Below, piece by piece: positions 34,483 to 43,548 of a DNA stretch of 64,000 nucleotides. The DNA lies in the NCBI RefSeq assembly GCF_024609785.1, contig NZ_JANHJQ010000023.1:1-64000 (forward strand), written 5' to 3'. The translations under genes were made by a program, and so were the position numbers. The notes under the pieces were generated by a model. The model ran no database searches and was not told where the DNA came from. It saw nothing but the letters and a program-made list of their open reading frames with translations. Position 1 is the stretch's first letter. Each line of letters begins with the position of its first letter. This DNA comes from Pseudalkalibacillus decolorationis. GTDB taxonomy: Bacteria; Bacillota; Bacilli; Bacillales; Fictibacillaceae.

Positions 34483-35694
34483 ATGATGAACTTTGGGTTT
34501 ACTGAAGAACAAAGTATGGTTAGAAAAATGGTGCGAGATTTTGTTGACAAGGAAATTATGCCTTATATTTCCGAGTGGGATGCAAAAGGTCACTCTGAGC
34601 CTCGGATATTAGAGCGATTAGCGGAGTTAGATTTAATGGGAGTTTGCATTCCCGAAGAATATGGTGGAAGTGGAATGGATTATAATACACTTGCGATTGT
34701 ATGTGAAGAACTGGAAAGAGGAGACACCGCATTTCGAACTGCCGTTTCCGTTCACACGGGTCTAAACAGCATGACGCTTCTTCAATGGGGAAATGAAGAA
34801 CAAAAACAAAAATATTTAGTCCCGCAAGCAAAAGGGGAAAAACTGGCAGCATTCGGTTTAACAGAACCAAATGCCGGATCGGATGTTGCAGCATTACAGA
34901 CTACAGCTGTAAAAGATGGAGATCATTATATACTGAACGGATCGAAAACATGGATCTCGCTTTGTGATACTGCTGATCACTTCTTAGTTTTTGCCTATAC
35001 AGATAAAAGTAAAAATCACCATGGGATATCATGCTTTATCGTTGAAAGGGATATGCCGGGCTTTTCGTCCAAAGCAATCAAGGGGAAGCTCGGGATTCGT
35101 GCGGGAAATACAGGTGAAATCTTTTTTGATAGTATAAGAGTCCCTAAAGAAAATCTACTTGGTAAAGAGGGTGAAGGATTTAAAATCGCAATGGCAGCAT
35201 TAGATAATGGAAGGTTTACGGTTGCGGCAGGAGCGTGCGGTACGACTATGGCATGTTTGGAAGCGTCTATAAAGTATTGCGAAGAAAGAAAAACATTTGG
35301 AAAAGAAATCGGCAAGCATCAACTTGTGCAGCAAATGATTGCGAAAATGGAAGCTGGTCTAGAAATGTCAAGACTTCTCGTGTTTCGGGCAGGCTGGTTA
35401 AAAAATCAAGGAAAACGGAATACGAGGGAAACTTCGCTAGCAAAATGGCAAGCTTGTGATTTTGCAAATGATGCAGCGAATGATGCAGTTCAGATTCATG
35501 GTGCATATGGTTATTCCAATGAATACCCTGTGGAGCGTTACTTGCGTAATTCAAAAGCTCCTGTTATCTACGAAGGGACAAGAGAAATTCATACGATTAT
35601 GCAAGCAGAATACGTACTAGGTTATCGGCAAGATAAGCCTCTTAGAAACACATTGCCAGCATGGCCATTTGAAGAGGCCTTAAATAAAATATAA
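34483..35694 (+). CDS. acyl-CoA dehydrogenase (glutaryl-CoA dehydrogenase-like)
   Basis: The 403-aa protein is a complete acyl-CoA dehydrogenase: FGLTEPNAGSD, the WISLCDTADHFLVFA flavin segment, and the catalytic Glu in VIYEGTREIHTIMQ (about 379). The pairing with a class III CoA-transferase resembles glutarate degradation, but butyryl- or other short-chain substrates are equally possible. ATG 34483 follows AGGAGG. Electrons would go to an ETF; the ETF genes in this window are far off, so the housekeeping ETF is likelier. Confidence 0.9.
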   Translation: MMNFGFTEEQSMVRKMVRDFVDKEIMPYISEWDAKGHSEPRILERLAELDLMGVCIPEEYGGSGMDYNTLAIVCEELERGDTAFRTAVSVHTGLNSMTLLQWGNEEQKQKYLVPQAKGEKLAAFGLTEPNAGSDVAALQTTAVKDGDHYILNGSKTWISLCDTADHFLVFAYTDKSKNHHGISCFIVERDMPGFSSKAIKGKLGIRAGNTGEIFFDSIRVPKENLLGKEGEGFKIAMAALDNGRFTVAAGACGTTMACLEASIKYCEERKTFGKEIGKHQLVQQMIAKMEAGLEMSRLLVFRAGWLKNQGKRNTRETSLAKWQACDFANDAANDAVQIHGAYGYSNEYPVERYLRNSKAPVIYEGTREIHTIMQAEYVLGYRQDKPLRNTLPAWPFEEALNKI

Positions 35695-35717
35695 AAAGGC
35701 GGTTGCTATGTACAATA

Positions 35718-35750
35718 ACGGACTCACCGATAGCGGGTGAGTCCGTTTAA
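35718..35750 (+). terminator. intrinsic terminator of the CoA-transferase operon
   Basis: Arms CGGACTCACC and GGTGAGTCCG with a 6-7-nt loop, followed by TTTAAT. A second hairpin (AACGGAT / ATCCGTT, about 35800-35840, then CGTTTTCTT) lies further on. Confidence 0.8.
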
Positions 35751-35902
35751 TCTATACAACAAAGTTTCATACTTTCTCACCTATAACCACCTAAGAAAGA
35801 ACGGATCTGCCATCGTGTGGAAATCCGTTCGTTTTCTTGTATATTAGGCCGATTAAATTTTTTCATCAAGGGAGACAGTGAAATCGGGCCTATTTTACTA
35901 TT

Positions 35903-36004
35903 CGTGGTCGATATAACTCAATCCGTGGCCGAAATTTCAGATTTACGTGGCCGATATAATTCAATCCGCGACCGATATATTGGATTTCGTGGCCAAACTT
36001 CTAT
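35903..36004. repeat. tandem repeat, about five 21-22-bp units
   Basis: The unit is close to CGTGGCCGATATAATTCAATC and begins at 35903, 35924, 35946, 35967 and 35988, the last being partial. Copies differ at several positions, so the array is old. It sits between the acyl-CoA dehydrogenase terminators and the Rieske gene end, in a 344-bp gap with no gene. Confidence 0.85.
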
Positions 36005-36038
36005 ACTTTCTTAACGTGTTAGAAAAACCACATTCGTC

Positions 36039-37064
36039 CTACAAAGCCTTTTTGATCAGCTCATGGAAATAGACTGCAGCATGTTCAGTAGGTGAAAATA
36101 TGCCATTCACAAATGCCTTGGAATCCAAACCTTTTTGCAATTTTTCCACCAGTTCGAAATCCTCTCTTCGTACTTGGTCAACAAATTTAAAATATTCTTC
36201 TTTTTCCTTCGTTATCGTTTCATCGACTGAATAATCACGATAGATGCCTAACGACGTGTTGGCATCAACAGGCACAACTTGAATCGTATTCACATTCCCA
36301 TCTCCCGGGTAAACGTTAATCATCATATTTGGCCAGATCCAATAAAAGCGTGCACGATCACTTTCAGCCTCTTTGCTTGCTGTCATATATTGATAAGTAA
36401 ATTTGTCGTGTGTCGTTGTGCAAAAGTTCGATAAATCAAAAGATTTTGCAAACCCTGGATGAGCAATGGAACAATGATCACATTCAAGATAGTTGTCAAC
36501 AACTGATTTCCAATTAGCTTTAACTACGCGTTGGGTTTCCCTAACCAGTTTTACAGAGTCAAAGAAAGAATACTCTTGCATCTCCTCTAAAAATTCCTGA
36601 TATGCTTCTGAAAGAGACGCTGCATTGTTGTCTAGATTAACAAAAATCATAGAATGCTGAACTTCTAATCGAATTGATTTCATACAGCTGTGTTCACCCA
36701 GTTCATTCGTTTTAAAGTTAGGCGCTCTATTTACATTTCCATCTAATTTAAATGTCCATCCATGGTATCCACACTGCAACACCTTTTTATTTCCCTGATC
36801 ACTTTGTTCAACTTTCATTCCACGATGCGGACAGATATTGTAGAAAGCCCGAAGTTCACCATCAGTACCATGAGTAATGATAATAGGTTCACCGGCGACA
36901 TCAAGAGTTAAGAAGTCGCCCACTTTTTCAACTTGACTCGTATGGCCTACAAATATCCAGTTTTTCTCGAAAATCTTTTTTCTTTCTTCATTAAATATCT
37001 CCGGATCTACATATCGTGAATAAGGTTGTGTTGGGCTAAACTGTACATTTTCTTTCGTAGTCAT
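36039..37064 (-). CDS. Rieske-type oxygenase alpha subunit (quaternary-amine/aromatic-ring oxygenase family)
   Basis: The 341-aa protein has a Rieske centre with Cys78, His80, Cys98 and His101 (C-x-H-17-C-xx-H) and the mononuclear iron site in DNYLECDHCSIAHPGF, with His197 and His202. Family members include carnitine, glycine betaine and stachydrine oxygenases and aromatic-ring dioxygenases. It is somewhat shorter than these (usually 370-430 aa), with the C-terminal part reduced. ATG 37064 follows GGGAGG. No reductase or ferredoxin gene is near, so the electron donor must be encoded elsewhere. It is at the downstream end of the amino acid/2-oxo acid cluster. Confidence 0.85.
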   Translation of the reverse strand: MTTKENVQFSPTQPYSRYVDPEIFNEERKKIFEKNWIFVGHTSQVEKVGDFLTLDVAGEPIIITHGTDGELRAFYNICPHRGMKVEQSDQGNKKVLQCGYHGWTFKLDGNVNRAPNFKTNELGEHSCMKSIRLEVQHSMIFVNLDNNAASLSEAYQEFLEEMQEYSFFDSVKLVRETQRVVKANWKSVVDNYLECDHCSIAHPGFAKSFDLSNFCTTTHDKFTYQYMTASKEAESDRARFYWIWPNMMINVYPGDGNVNTIQVVPVDANTSLGIYRDYSVDETITKEKEEYFKFVDQVRREDFELVEKLQKGLDSKAFVNGIFSPTEHAAVYFHELIKKAL

Positions 37065-37187
37065 AATGAAAATCCCTCCCGATAATTTATGTTTTTAAAA
37101 GGTCTCAAATGTAAAGGAATCCCCCACATTATTGATCTGATAACCTGTCAATATCCCGTTTTAGAAAACAACCTACTTGGTTTCTCC

Positions 37188-37247
37188 CTAAAAGTGTAGA
37201 TCAACAAGTATGCTCGAATGGTTACACGTTTTCTTTTTTGAAGCCAT
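37188..37247 (-). CDS. possible 19-aa peptide before the Rieske gene
   Basis: ATG 37247 is preceded by AAGGAGG at 10 nt and opens MASKKKTCNHSSILVDLHF. It lies in the 221-bp gap between permease and Rieske genes. The ribosome site is strong but the frame is short and unconserved as far as I can tell. Confidence 0.22.
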   Translation of the reverse strand: MASKKKTCNHSSILVDLHF

Positions 37248-37285
37248 AAGAATCGCACCTCCTTTTTGGAATCCATAATAGCTTT

Positions 37286-38713
37286 CTATTGAATGGATTC
37301 ATCACGCTGTTCATTTGTTAAAGTAGGCACGTCTTCCTTTCTTTTCGTATATCTAAAATAGTAAAATAAATAGCAAGCAGCGACGAAACTGAATCCCCAA
37401 TATAAAGAAGTCCGCTGTGTCGGGTCATAAGCGGTGAACACGAAAATGCCTAGACACATGATGATGCAGAGAATTGGAATAAACGGAAATAGGGGTACTT
37501 TAAATTTCAGATCCTCAACCTTTCCACCATCTCTGACAAACTGCTTACGGAATCTGTACTGTGCGAACGCAATCGTCATCCAAGTAAGCACCCCTCCAAC
37601 CCCGCTTATAGCAAGTAAAACAACAAATAGCGTTTCTTCTGCTACTATACTAGTAAGTAAAGACAGCAGAGCAAATGCAAGGGTGACCAGTAAGGCGTTA
37701 ATAGGTACACCACGCCGATTGAGCTTTCCGAAAAAAGGATGTGCCATTCCGCTCTGCGAAAGGGAGAAAAGGATCCTGGTACATGCAAAAAGACCTGTGT
37801 TGCCTACAGAAAGGATCGCCGTCAAGATTACGAAATTCATAATGTCAGCTGCATACGGAATACCTACCATGTCAAACACAGTAACAAACGGGCTTTCCAG
37901 TACTCCAGCTTCTTGCCACGGAACGATAGCCGACAAGACGAAAATGGCTAGAACATAGAAAAGCAGCACACGTATTACGATGTTTCGAATCGCCCTCGGA
38001 ATACTTTTTTGCGGATTTTCCGTCTCCCCTGCTGCAACTCCCATGATTTCCGATCCTTGGAATGCGTATACGACCGTCATCATCGATATAAAGACACCTG
38101 TGAACCCTGTGGGAAATAGTCCATCACCAGTGAAATTAGTAAAAAATGGAGCGGGTTGTTCCTCCATCCCAATCAATCCAAACATCGCTGCCGCACCGAT
38201 ACATATGAAAAGAATAACGGCAAGTACTTTAATCCCTGCGAACCAGTACTCAGTCTCAGCGAAACTCTTCGTTGTCAACGCATTTATAGAAAACAAAAGT
38301 ACGGCAAATATTGTGCACCATACCCACACCGGTATATCGGGAAACCACCTGGCCATGAGTAAACCAGCCGCTACAAATTCTAAGCCTACGTAAAGGGCCC
38401 AGCTAAGCCAGTAAATCCATCCGATGACAAATCCAGTGGCTGGTCCAATAAATTTCGTTGCATGGGCCTGAAAGGAACCCGACACCGGCATCACAACTGA
38501 TAATTCGCCGAGACAAATCATCGCCAAGTACATTAATAAACCACCGACCAAATAAGCAACAATCGCTCCTACGGGTCCGGCTTCACCGATCGCATAACCT
38601 GATCCTAGGAAAAGACCTGTTCCAATGACCCCACCTAAGGAAAGCATAAATAAATGTCTACTTTTCATCGAACGCTTTAATTCTTTTGGCTGATTTTCAC
38701 CTTCTGCATGCAT
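37286..38713 (-). CDS. amino acid permease (AAP/LysP-AnsP type)
   Basis: The 475-aa protein starts with the hallmark KSRHLFMLSLGGVIGTGLFLGSGYAI and has 12 membrane segments. AAP family permeases import amino acids with protons. ATG 38713 follows GGGGGGA. Its neighbour is a Glu/Leu-type amino acid dehydrogenase, so the substrate is probably deaminated at once to a 2-oxo acid. No truncation is seen. Confidence 0.92.
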   Translation of the reverse strand: MHAEGENQPKELKRSMKSRHLFMLSLGGVIGTGLFLGSGYAIGEAGPVGAIVAYLVGGLLMYLAMICLGELSVVMPVSGSFQAHATKFIGPATGFVIGWIYWLSWALYVGLEFVAAGLLMARWFPDIPVWVWCTIFAVLLFSINALTTKSFAETEYWFAGIKVLAVILFICIGAAAMFGLIGMEEQPAPFFTNFTGDGLFPTGFTGVFISMMTVVYAFQGSEIMGVAAGETENPQKSIPRAIRNIVIRVLLFYVLAIFVLSAIVPWQEAGVLESPFVTVFDMVGIPYAADIMNFVILTAILSVGNTGLFACTRILFSLSQSGMAHPFFGKLNRRGVPINALLVTLAFALLSLLTSIVAEETLFVVLLAISGVGGVLTWMTIAFAQYRFRKQFVRDGGKVEDLKFKVPLFPFIPILCIIMCLGIFVFTAYDPTQRTSLYWGFSFVAACYLFYYFRYTKRKEDVPTLTNEQRDESIQ

Positions 38714-38809
38714 TAATTTCCCCCCGTTTCAAATCGATAGATTGCTCGGTACTCTTTCATGATTAATTACAGATGAAGAAGATTCCCATTATTCTGAAAT
38801 TACATCACA

Positions 38810-39985
38810 TTATTGTATAGGTAACGCTTCAGAAGGCTCATCATATTCTAATAAATCGCTGATTGTCGGTTTAAATATTTCATAAGCTACATCTCTTTGA
38901 TATTTATTTTGTTTTTTTGCTTCTGCAAACAAGTGAGATGTATTTTTCCGACATAGTTTTTCAATATCATCAACTACAGCTTGTGGATTTGGTCTAACTA
39001 ATCCGAAAATAACCGCATCATAAAATCTGATCGCCCCCAGGTTGGCAACAAAATCATTGACCACATCAATTCCTCTTTGCTTTATGATTTCGTCTCCCTC
39101 GGAAGAAATCGGAATGTTTGCAGCTTCCACAATTAAGCTTGCCTTTACGCTTTTAGCATTTGATTTGTGGATGACATCCTCTAGTGCAGATGGAATTAAT
39201 ATATCGCAATCTATATTGAGCCATTCCGTGTTTGATCTAACATTATAATGACTTTCAAAACTGGCTTGATCCATTTCTCCGTACACATTCTTATGATCAA
39301 TAAGCTTTTGGACATTTAATCCTTCTTCACACGTTACCAAAAGGTTTGCATCAGAAATTCCAACGACTTTATAACCTAACTGGGACATTTTCAAAGCGCA
39401 GCTTGCTCCTACGCAGCCGAATCCTTGAATGACAACTCTCGCTCCATCGTTCCCGCTTTTAAACTTCCAAGCCTCATCTGCTGAAAATGCTACACCATAG
39501 CCTGTTACGACATCGTTTAAAAGCAACCCGTCAATTTTTGTCGCCAACAATTCATTAAAGTACTTTATCCCTTGTAGAACATTTGAATTCACCTTCATTG
39601 ATTTCGTAAGCGGGATATCAATACCGAACTCATTAAATATTTTGAGCACATCTTCATATTTGGTACCTAAATCACTTCCTAAAGATACCCCAACGTCTAT
39701 ATAAGGCATCATCGCAATCAGAAATCTTCTTAATACGGCATACGCATCTGGTAATTTAAAATCATAGGCAATGCCTGCTTTACAACCGCCAGTCGTTACA
39801 CACTCACAGGCTGCATACTTATAAGCCATTGCCTCGGATAACCTTTCGACCTCTTCTCTTGTAACCGTTGGATGCATCCTTGTACCCCCACCTACGTAGC
39901 CTTTCACAAAGTTATGCACGACCAACCAACCTTTTGCATCTGTTTCCGTATCATTCCATTCCACAACTAAATATGGTTTTAACAT
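38810..39985 (-). CDS. Glu/Leu/Phe/Val-family amino acid dehydrogenase, divergent
   Basis: The 391-aa protein has the family fold: the glycine-rich catalytic segment reads TTGGCKAGIAYDFKLP (usual GGAKGGI), which keeps the key Lys, then PYIDVGVSLGSDLGT, and the NAD motif VVIQGFGCVGASCALKMSQLG. The Cys and the changed following residues suggest an unusual substrate. Reaction: oxidative deamination of an L-amino acid to a 2-oxo acid with NAD(P). ATG 39985 follows GGGAGG. Placed between a permease and an aldehyde dehydrogenase, it may feed the TPP enzyme with 2-oxo acid. Confidence 0.82.
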   Translation of the reverse strand: MLKPYLVVEWNDTETDAKGWLVVHNFVKGYVGGGTRMHPTVTREEVERLSEAMAYKYAACECVTTGGCKAGIAYDFKLPDAYAVLRRFLIAMMPYIDVGVSLGSDLGTKYEDVLKIFNEFGIDIPLTKSMKVNSNVLQGIKYFNELLATKIDGLLLNDVVTGYGVAFSADEAWKFKSGNDGARVVIQGFGCVGASCALKMSQLGYKVVGISDANLLVTCEEGLNVQKLIDHKNVYGEMDQASFESHYNVRSNTEWLNIDCDILIPSALEDVIHKSNAKSVKASLIVEAANIPISSEGDEIIKQRGIDVVNDFVANLGAIRFYDAVIFGLVRPNPQAVVDDIEKLCRKNTSHLFAEAKKQNKYQRDVAYEIFKPTISDLLEYDEPSEALPIQ

Positions 39986-40130
39986 CTGCGAAACCTCCCA
40001 ATAATCTTCATTTTAAAATAGTTGTGCCTACTGACTTCTCATGTAAAATCAATTAATGCAAGACTTCCTATGATTACATGGGTTCATAGAACTTCCTCCT
40101 TTTCCCACTCATAAATGGAGTCTTTGCGAA

Positions 40131-41576
40131 CTACATTCGGTCCAAATAAATCGTCTTGACCTGTGTATAGAACTCGATAGCGGTCTTGCCTTGTTCGCGT
40201 GAGCCGGTACTGGAACTTTTGCAGCCGCCGAACGGGACTTGTGGTTCTGTACCTGCCGTTTCCGAGTTGACATGTACGAGCCCCACTTCGATATCTTCAA
40301 TGAAACGCTGCGCCAGCGTCAGGTTATTCGTACAAATCGCTGCGCTTAAGCCGTATTCCGTATCGTTGGCCATCTCCACTGCTTCCTCGTAATTTTTGAC
40401 CTTAAAGAGTGCAATGACCGGTCCGAAAATTTCCTCGCGTGCAAGACGGGCATCGTGAGATACATTCTCGAAAACCGTCGGCTTTACATAAAAGCCGTTC
40501 GCCAGCTCTTCTTCTGAAGGAGCTTCACCCCCGCACAATAGAGTTGCTTCTTCCTTTCCTACTTCAATCATTTTAATTACACCATCACATTGTGTTTTAG
40601 AAACAGCCGGACCGACGAAGGTATCACCATCCAACGGATTACCCACTTTCAGCTCTTTAGTGCGGTTGACAAGACGGTCACGGAACACTTCATAAATCCC
40701 TTCTTCAACGATTATCCGACTTGTTGCCGTACATTTTTGCCCAGTAGATTTAAATGCTCCCCCAACCGCAATTTCAACTGCCTTGTCTACGTCCGCATCC
40801 GAAAGTACAATTAATGGGTTTTTACCGCCCATTTCTAATTGCACCTTTTTTCCATTAGCCGTCGTAGCTCTGTTCTGAATTTGAATGCCTACCTGATTGG
40901 AACCAGTGAACGAAATTGCTTTAATATCCGGATGCTCGACCATTTCTGCACCGATAACAGATCCCTTACCGAATACGCAGTTTAAGACACCCGCGGGGAG
41001 CCCTGCTTCATCAAATGCTTTCATGACATGGTACACCGATTTCGGCGTAAGATCAGCCGGCTTAATCACTACCGTATTCCCATATATGAGTGCTGGAGCT
41101 AACTTCCATACGGGGATCGCGATCGGAAAATTCCATGGCGTTATTAATCCAACCAGCCCCAGTGGCGTACGAGTAGTGTACAAAAATGTCTCCGCATTTG
41201 CCGAGGGGATCACTTCTCCAAGCGGCTGCCGTGCTTCAGCTGCATAATATTCGAGGATGCTGACTGCACGATTGACTTCCCCCATACCTTCCGCTAATGG
41301 TTTCCCCTCTTCCTTAATCAGGTCTTGACCTATTTCCTGAACATTCTTTTTCAAATGATCTGCTGCTTTCTGCAAATACGATGCCCGCTGTTGAAACGAG
41401 AGTTTTTTCCAGGCAGGAAATGAACGTTTTCCGGCTGCCACCGCGTCATGTAAATCAGCTGCCACACTGGATGGAAATTCCCCCAGGTTTTCTCCATTAT
41501 GTGGACTCAGGTTTTCCTTGTACTCTCTTGAAGTTGGTTCTTTCCATAGTCCATTAATGTAATTTAAATAACGCAT
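40131..41576 (-). CDS. aldehyde dehydrogenase
   Basis: The 481-aa protein has GLITPWNFP, GSNQVGIQ, the base Glu in VQLEMGGKNP (about 255) and the catalytic Cys in FKSTGQKCTATSR (about 289). It resembles 2,5-dioxovalerate, succinate-semialdehyde or vanillin/benzaldehyde-type dehydrogenases. The start is ATG 41576 with GGAGGAG upstream. A longer in-frame version, up to 41762, would take its first 62 residues from an interspersed repeat and is not real. It probably oxidises the aldehyde made by the TPP-dependent enzyme encoded just upstream. Confidence 0.9.
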   Translation of the reverse strand: MRYLNYINGLWKEPTSREYKENLSPHNGENLGEFPSSVAADLHDAVAAGKRSFPAWKKLSFQQRASYLQKAADHLKKNVQEIGQDLIKEEGKPLAEGMGEVNRAVSILEYYAAEARQPLGEVIPSANAETFLYTTRTPLGLVGLITPWNFPIAIPVWKLAPALIYGNTVVIKPADLTPKSVYHVMKAFDEAGLPAGVLNCVFGKGSVIGAEMVEHPDIKAISFTGSNQVGIQIQNRATTANGKKVQLEMGGKNPLIVLSDADVDKAVEIAVGGAFKSTGQKCTATSRIIVEEGIYEVFRDRLVNRTKELKVGNPLDGDTFVGPAVSKTQCDGVIKMIEVGKEEATLLCGGEAPSEEELANGFYVKPTVFENVSHDARLAREEIFGPVIALFKVKNYEEAVEMANDTEYGLSAAICTNNLTLAQRFIEDIEVGLVHVNSETAGTEPQVPFGGCKSSSTGSREQGKTAIEFYTQVKTIYLDRM

Positions 41577-41606
41577 ATCTTCTCCTCCAGTTATCTTCAT
41601 TTTTTT

Positions 41607-41757
41607 AAGAAAAGCGCAAGCGCCCTGCTTAGCCACGAAGGTCACTGGAAGACCGACGAGGAGGCTGTTGCCGCCGCAGGAGGCCTGAAGTGATCCAAGT
41701 GGTTGGGCGCTGAAGCTGGACATTACATCCATGCCGCAAACTTTTATACTTTCTTTA
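41607..41757. repeat. interspersed repeat family B, copy 1
   Basis: It begins AAGAAAAGCGCAAGCGCCCT, ends near GGTTGGGCGCTGAAGCTGGA, and runs on to TATACTTTCTTTAC. Terminal parts AGCGCCC / GGGCGCT can pair, so the transcript would fold into a long hairpin. Copy 2 is at 48871-49023, about 85 percent the same by eye. Confidence 0.8.
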
Positions 41758-41782
41758 CTCATAAAAAAATATCTACCCGCAA

Positions 41783-43447
41783 TTATTTGTTGGACACTAA
41801 CCTTTCCTGTACCTTCTTCTTATCTTGGCCTACAGATAAAACTTCTGGATTGACTGTAACTTCAATGATAGCCGGAAGACCTGAGGCGATCGCCCTTTGT
41901 AACGCTGGCGCAAAATCACTATTTTTTTGAACTTTTTCACCATGCGCCCCAAATAAGCGAGCTAATTCTGCAAAATCTGGATTGGACAAGTCTGTTCCAA
42001 TTACCCGGTTTGGAAAATGAGTTTCCTGATGCGCACGAATGGTCCCGTAACTATTGTTATTCACCACAATTGATATAGTTGGAATTCTGTTTCGTACGGC
42101 TGTCTCAATCTCTTGGACTGTCATCATAAAACCGCCATCCCCTGAAAATGAAACGACATGCCTATGAGGCTGAGCCAGCTTCGCCCCAATCGCTGCAGGA
42201 AGTCCATATCCCATCGCTCCCGACGTTGGCCCTACATACGTATTTTCCTGTTCAAAACGATAATATCGAGAAAGCCATCCGAAGAAGTTGCCGGCATCAT
42301 TGGTAATAATGGAATCCTTCGGAAGCTGGGTAACAATGTCATGCATTAATCCATCCATATCTACAAAGTCTTCTGTGTAGTCAGCCTTTGATTCAGAAAA
42401 CTCCATATAATTGGCGTGTAATTCCCTTACTCTCTCATTACTTGAAACAGAAGATGGTGAGCCTGCCGCTTGCAATGCTTGTTCTAAGAAACTCTTGGCG
42501 TCTGCTTCAATGGCAAGAGAAGGAGCATAGACTTTTCCAAAAATATCAGGACAAATATCTACATGGATCAGTTGTGTTTGTTTAGATAGCAAGGTGTAAT
42601 CTTGTGTTCCCACCTGAGAAAATCGTGTCCCCAATGCCACAACTACATCTGCATCCCGAATCGAATCAAGTAAATATTGAGGCATTCCGAATCCGAGCCA
42701 TCCTGCATAGTAAGCATGTGAGTTAGGAAAAGCATCGAATCGGCGAAAAGCGGTGACAACAGGAAGAGTCATCACTTCCGCAAACTGCACAAGCAGTGTG
42801 TTAGCCTTAGCATGGATCACACCACCACCAGCAATTAGAATGGGGCGCTCCGCGTTTCGTATCGCCTCTATCGCCTGCTTCACATTTCCCATATGTGGTT
42901 GAGGAGGGAGCGATCGATAAGAAGGATAACTGATCATCTCGGCTTCATCTTCTAGCATGTCATGCGGCAGAGCAACTAAAACGGGGCCCGGACGTCCCGA
43001 ACGCGCTAAATGAAATGCCCGATGCAATAATTCAGGAATCCTCTCTACACGATCAATTTCTACCGTCCATTTACATAAATGACTGAAAAAATTCGCCAAG
43101 TCTACTTCCTGAAAGGCTTCCTTTTCTTTAAAAGGCCGTTCAACTTGGCCAATTAAGGCGACCATAGGAGTTGAATCTTGAGCAGCAGTATGAATACCGA
43201 TAGCTAAATTTGTAGCACCTACTCCACGGGTGGCCATACAAACTCCTACTCCACCGGACGCTTTGGCATACCCTTCCGCCATAAATGAAGCTCCACCTTC
43301 ATGACGGGCAGAAATAAGTTCAATTTCAGGATGTTGGTACAGTGCATCCATTACTCCGAGATAACTTTCACCTGGTACACAAAAGGCTTTCTTTATCCCC
43401 TCTTTCACCAGGACATCAACAACTGCTTTACCTCCACTGACTTTCAT
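41783..43447 (-). CDS. TPP-dependent enzyme, acetolactate synthase/benzoylformate decarboxylase-like
   Basis: The 554-aa protein has all three domains of the family. Glu50 in ARHEGGASFMAEGYA is the catalytic Glu, and the cofactor motif is GDGGFMMTVQEIETA followed by NNNSYG (about 430-460). The FAD-type middle domain is present. It could decarboxylate a 2-oxo acid or condense it. The context (amino acid dehydrogenase, 2-hydroxyacid dehydrogenase, aldehyde dehydrogenase) favours decarboxylation to an aldehyde. ATG 43447 follows AGGAGG at 8 nt; the 9-residue longer form lacks such a site. Confidence 0.85.
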   Translation of the reverse strand: MKVSGGKAVVDVLVKEGIKKAFCVPGESYLGVMDALYQHPEIELISARHEGGASFMAEGYAKASGGVGVCMATRGVGATNLAIGIHTAAQDSTPMVALIGQVERPFKEKEAFQEVDLANFFSHLCKWTVEIDRVERIPELLHRAFHLARSGRPGPVLVALPHDMLEDEAEMISYPSYRSLPPQPHMGNVKQAIEAIRNAERPILIAGGGVIHAKANTLLVQFAEVMTLPVVTAFRRFDAFPNSHAYYAGWLGFGMPQYLLDSIRDADVVVALGTRFSQVGTQDYTLLSKQTQLIHVDICPDIFGKVYAPSLAIEADAKSFLEQALQAAGSPSSVSSNERVRELHANYMEFSESKADYTEDFVDMDGLMHDIVTQLPKDSIITNDAGNFFGWLSRYYRFEQENTYVGPTSGAMGYGLPAAIGAKLAQPHRHVVSFSGDGGFMMTVQEIETAVRNRIPTISIVVNNNSYGTIRAHQETHFPNRVIGTDLSNPDFAELARLFGAHGEKVQKNSDFAPALQRAIASGLPAIIEVTVNPEVLSVGQDKKKVQERLVSNK

Positions 43448-43548
43448 AAATAAGCCTCCTGTTTTCAAGAACATGTTTTCATTTCTAGTGATTTATGCTT
43501 ATACTGATTTCAAGTTTTTTCCATATGTTATTTAACTAGTTTGCCAAG

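Noticed and set aside
35903-36004. CRISPR-like array
   Set aside because: Units are contiguous and diverged, with no spacers and no cas genes in the window.
37100-37170. Promoter suggested by TTGACA upstream of the Rieske gene
   Set aside because: No acceptable -10 box at 16-18 nt.
41577-41762. N-terminal extension of 62 residues on the aldehyde dehydrogenase
   Set aside because: It is translated from interspersed repeat B and the true start with GGAGGAG is at 41576.
43447-43474. Nine-residue longer start of the TPP enzyme
   Set aside because: AGGAGG lies between this start and the ATG at 43447, so the shorter form is right.
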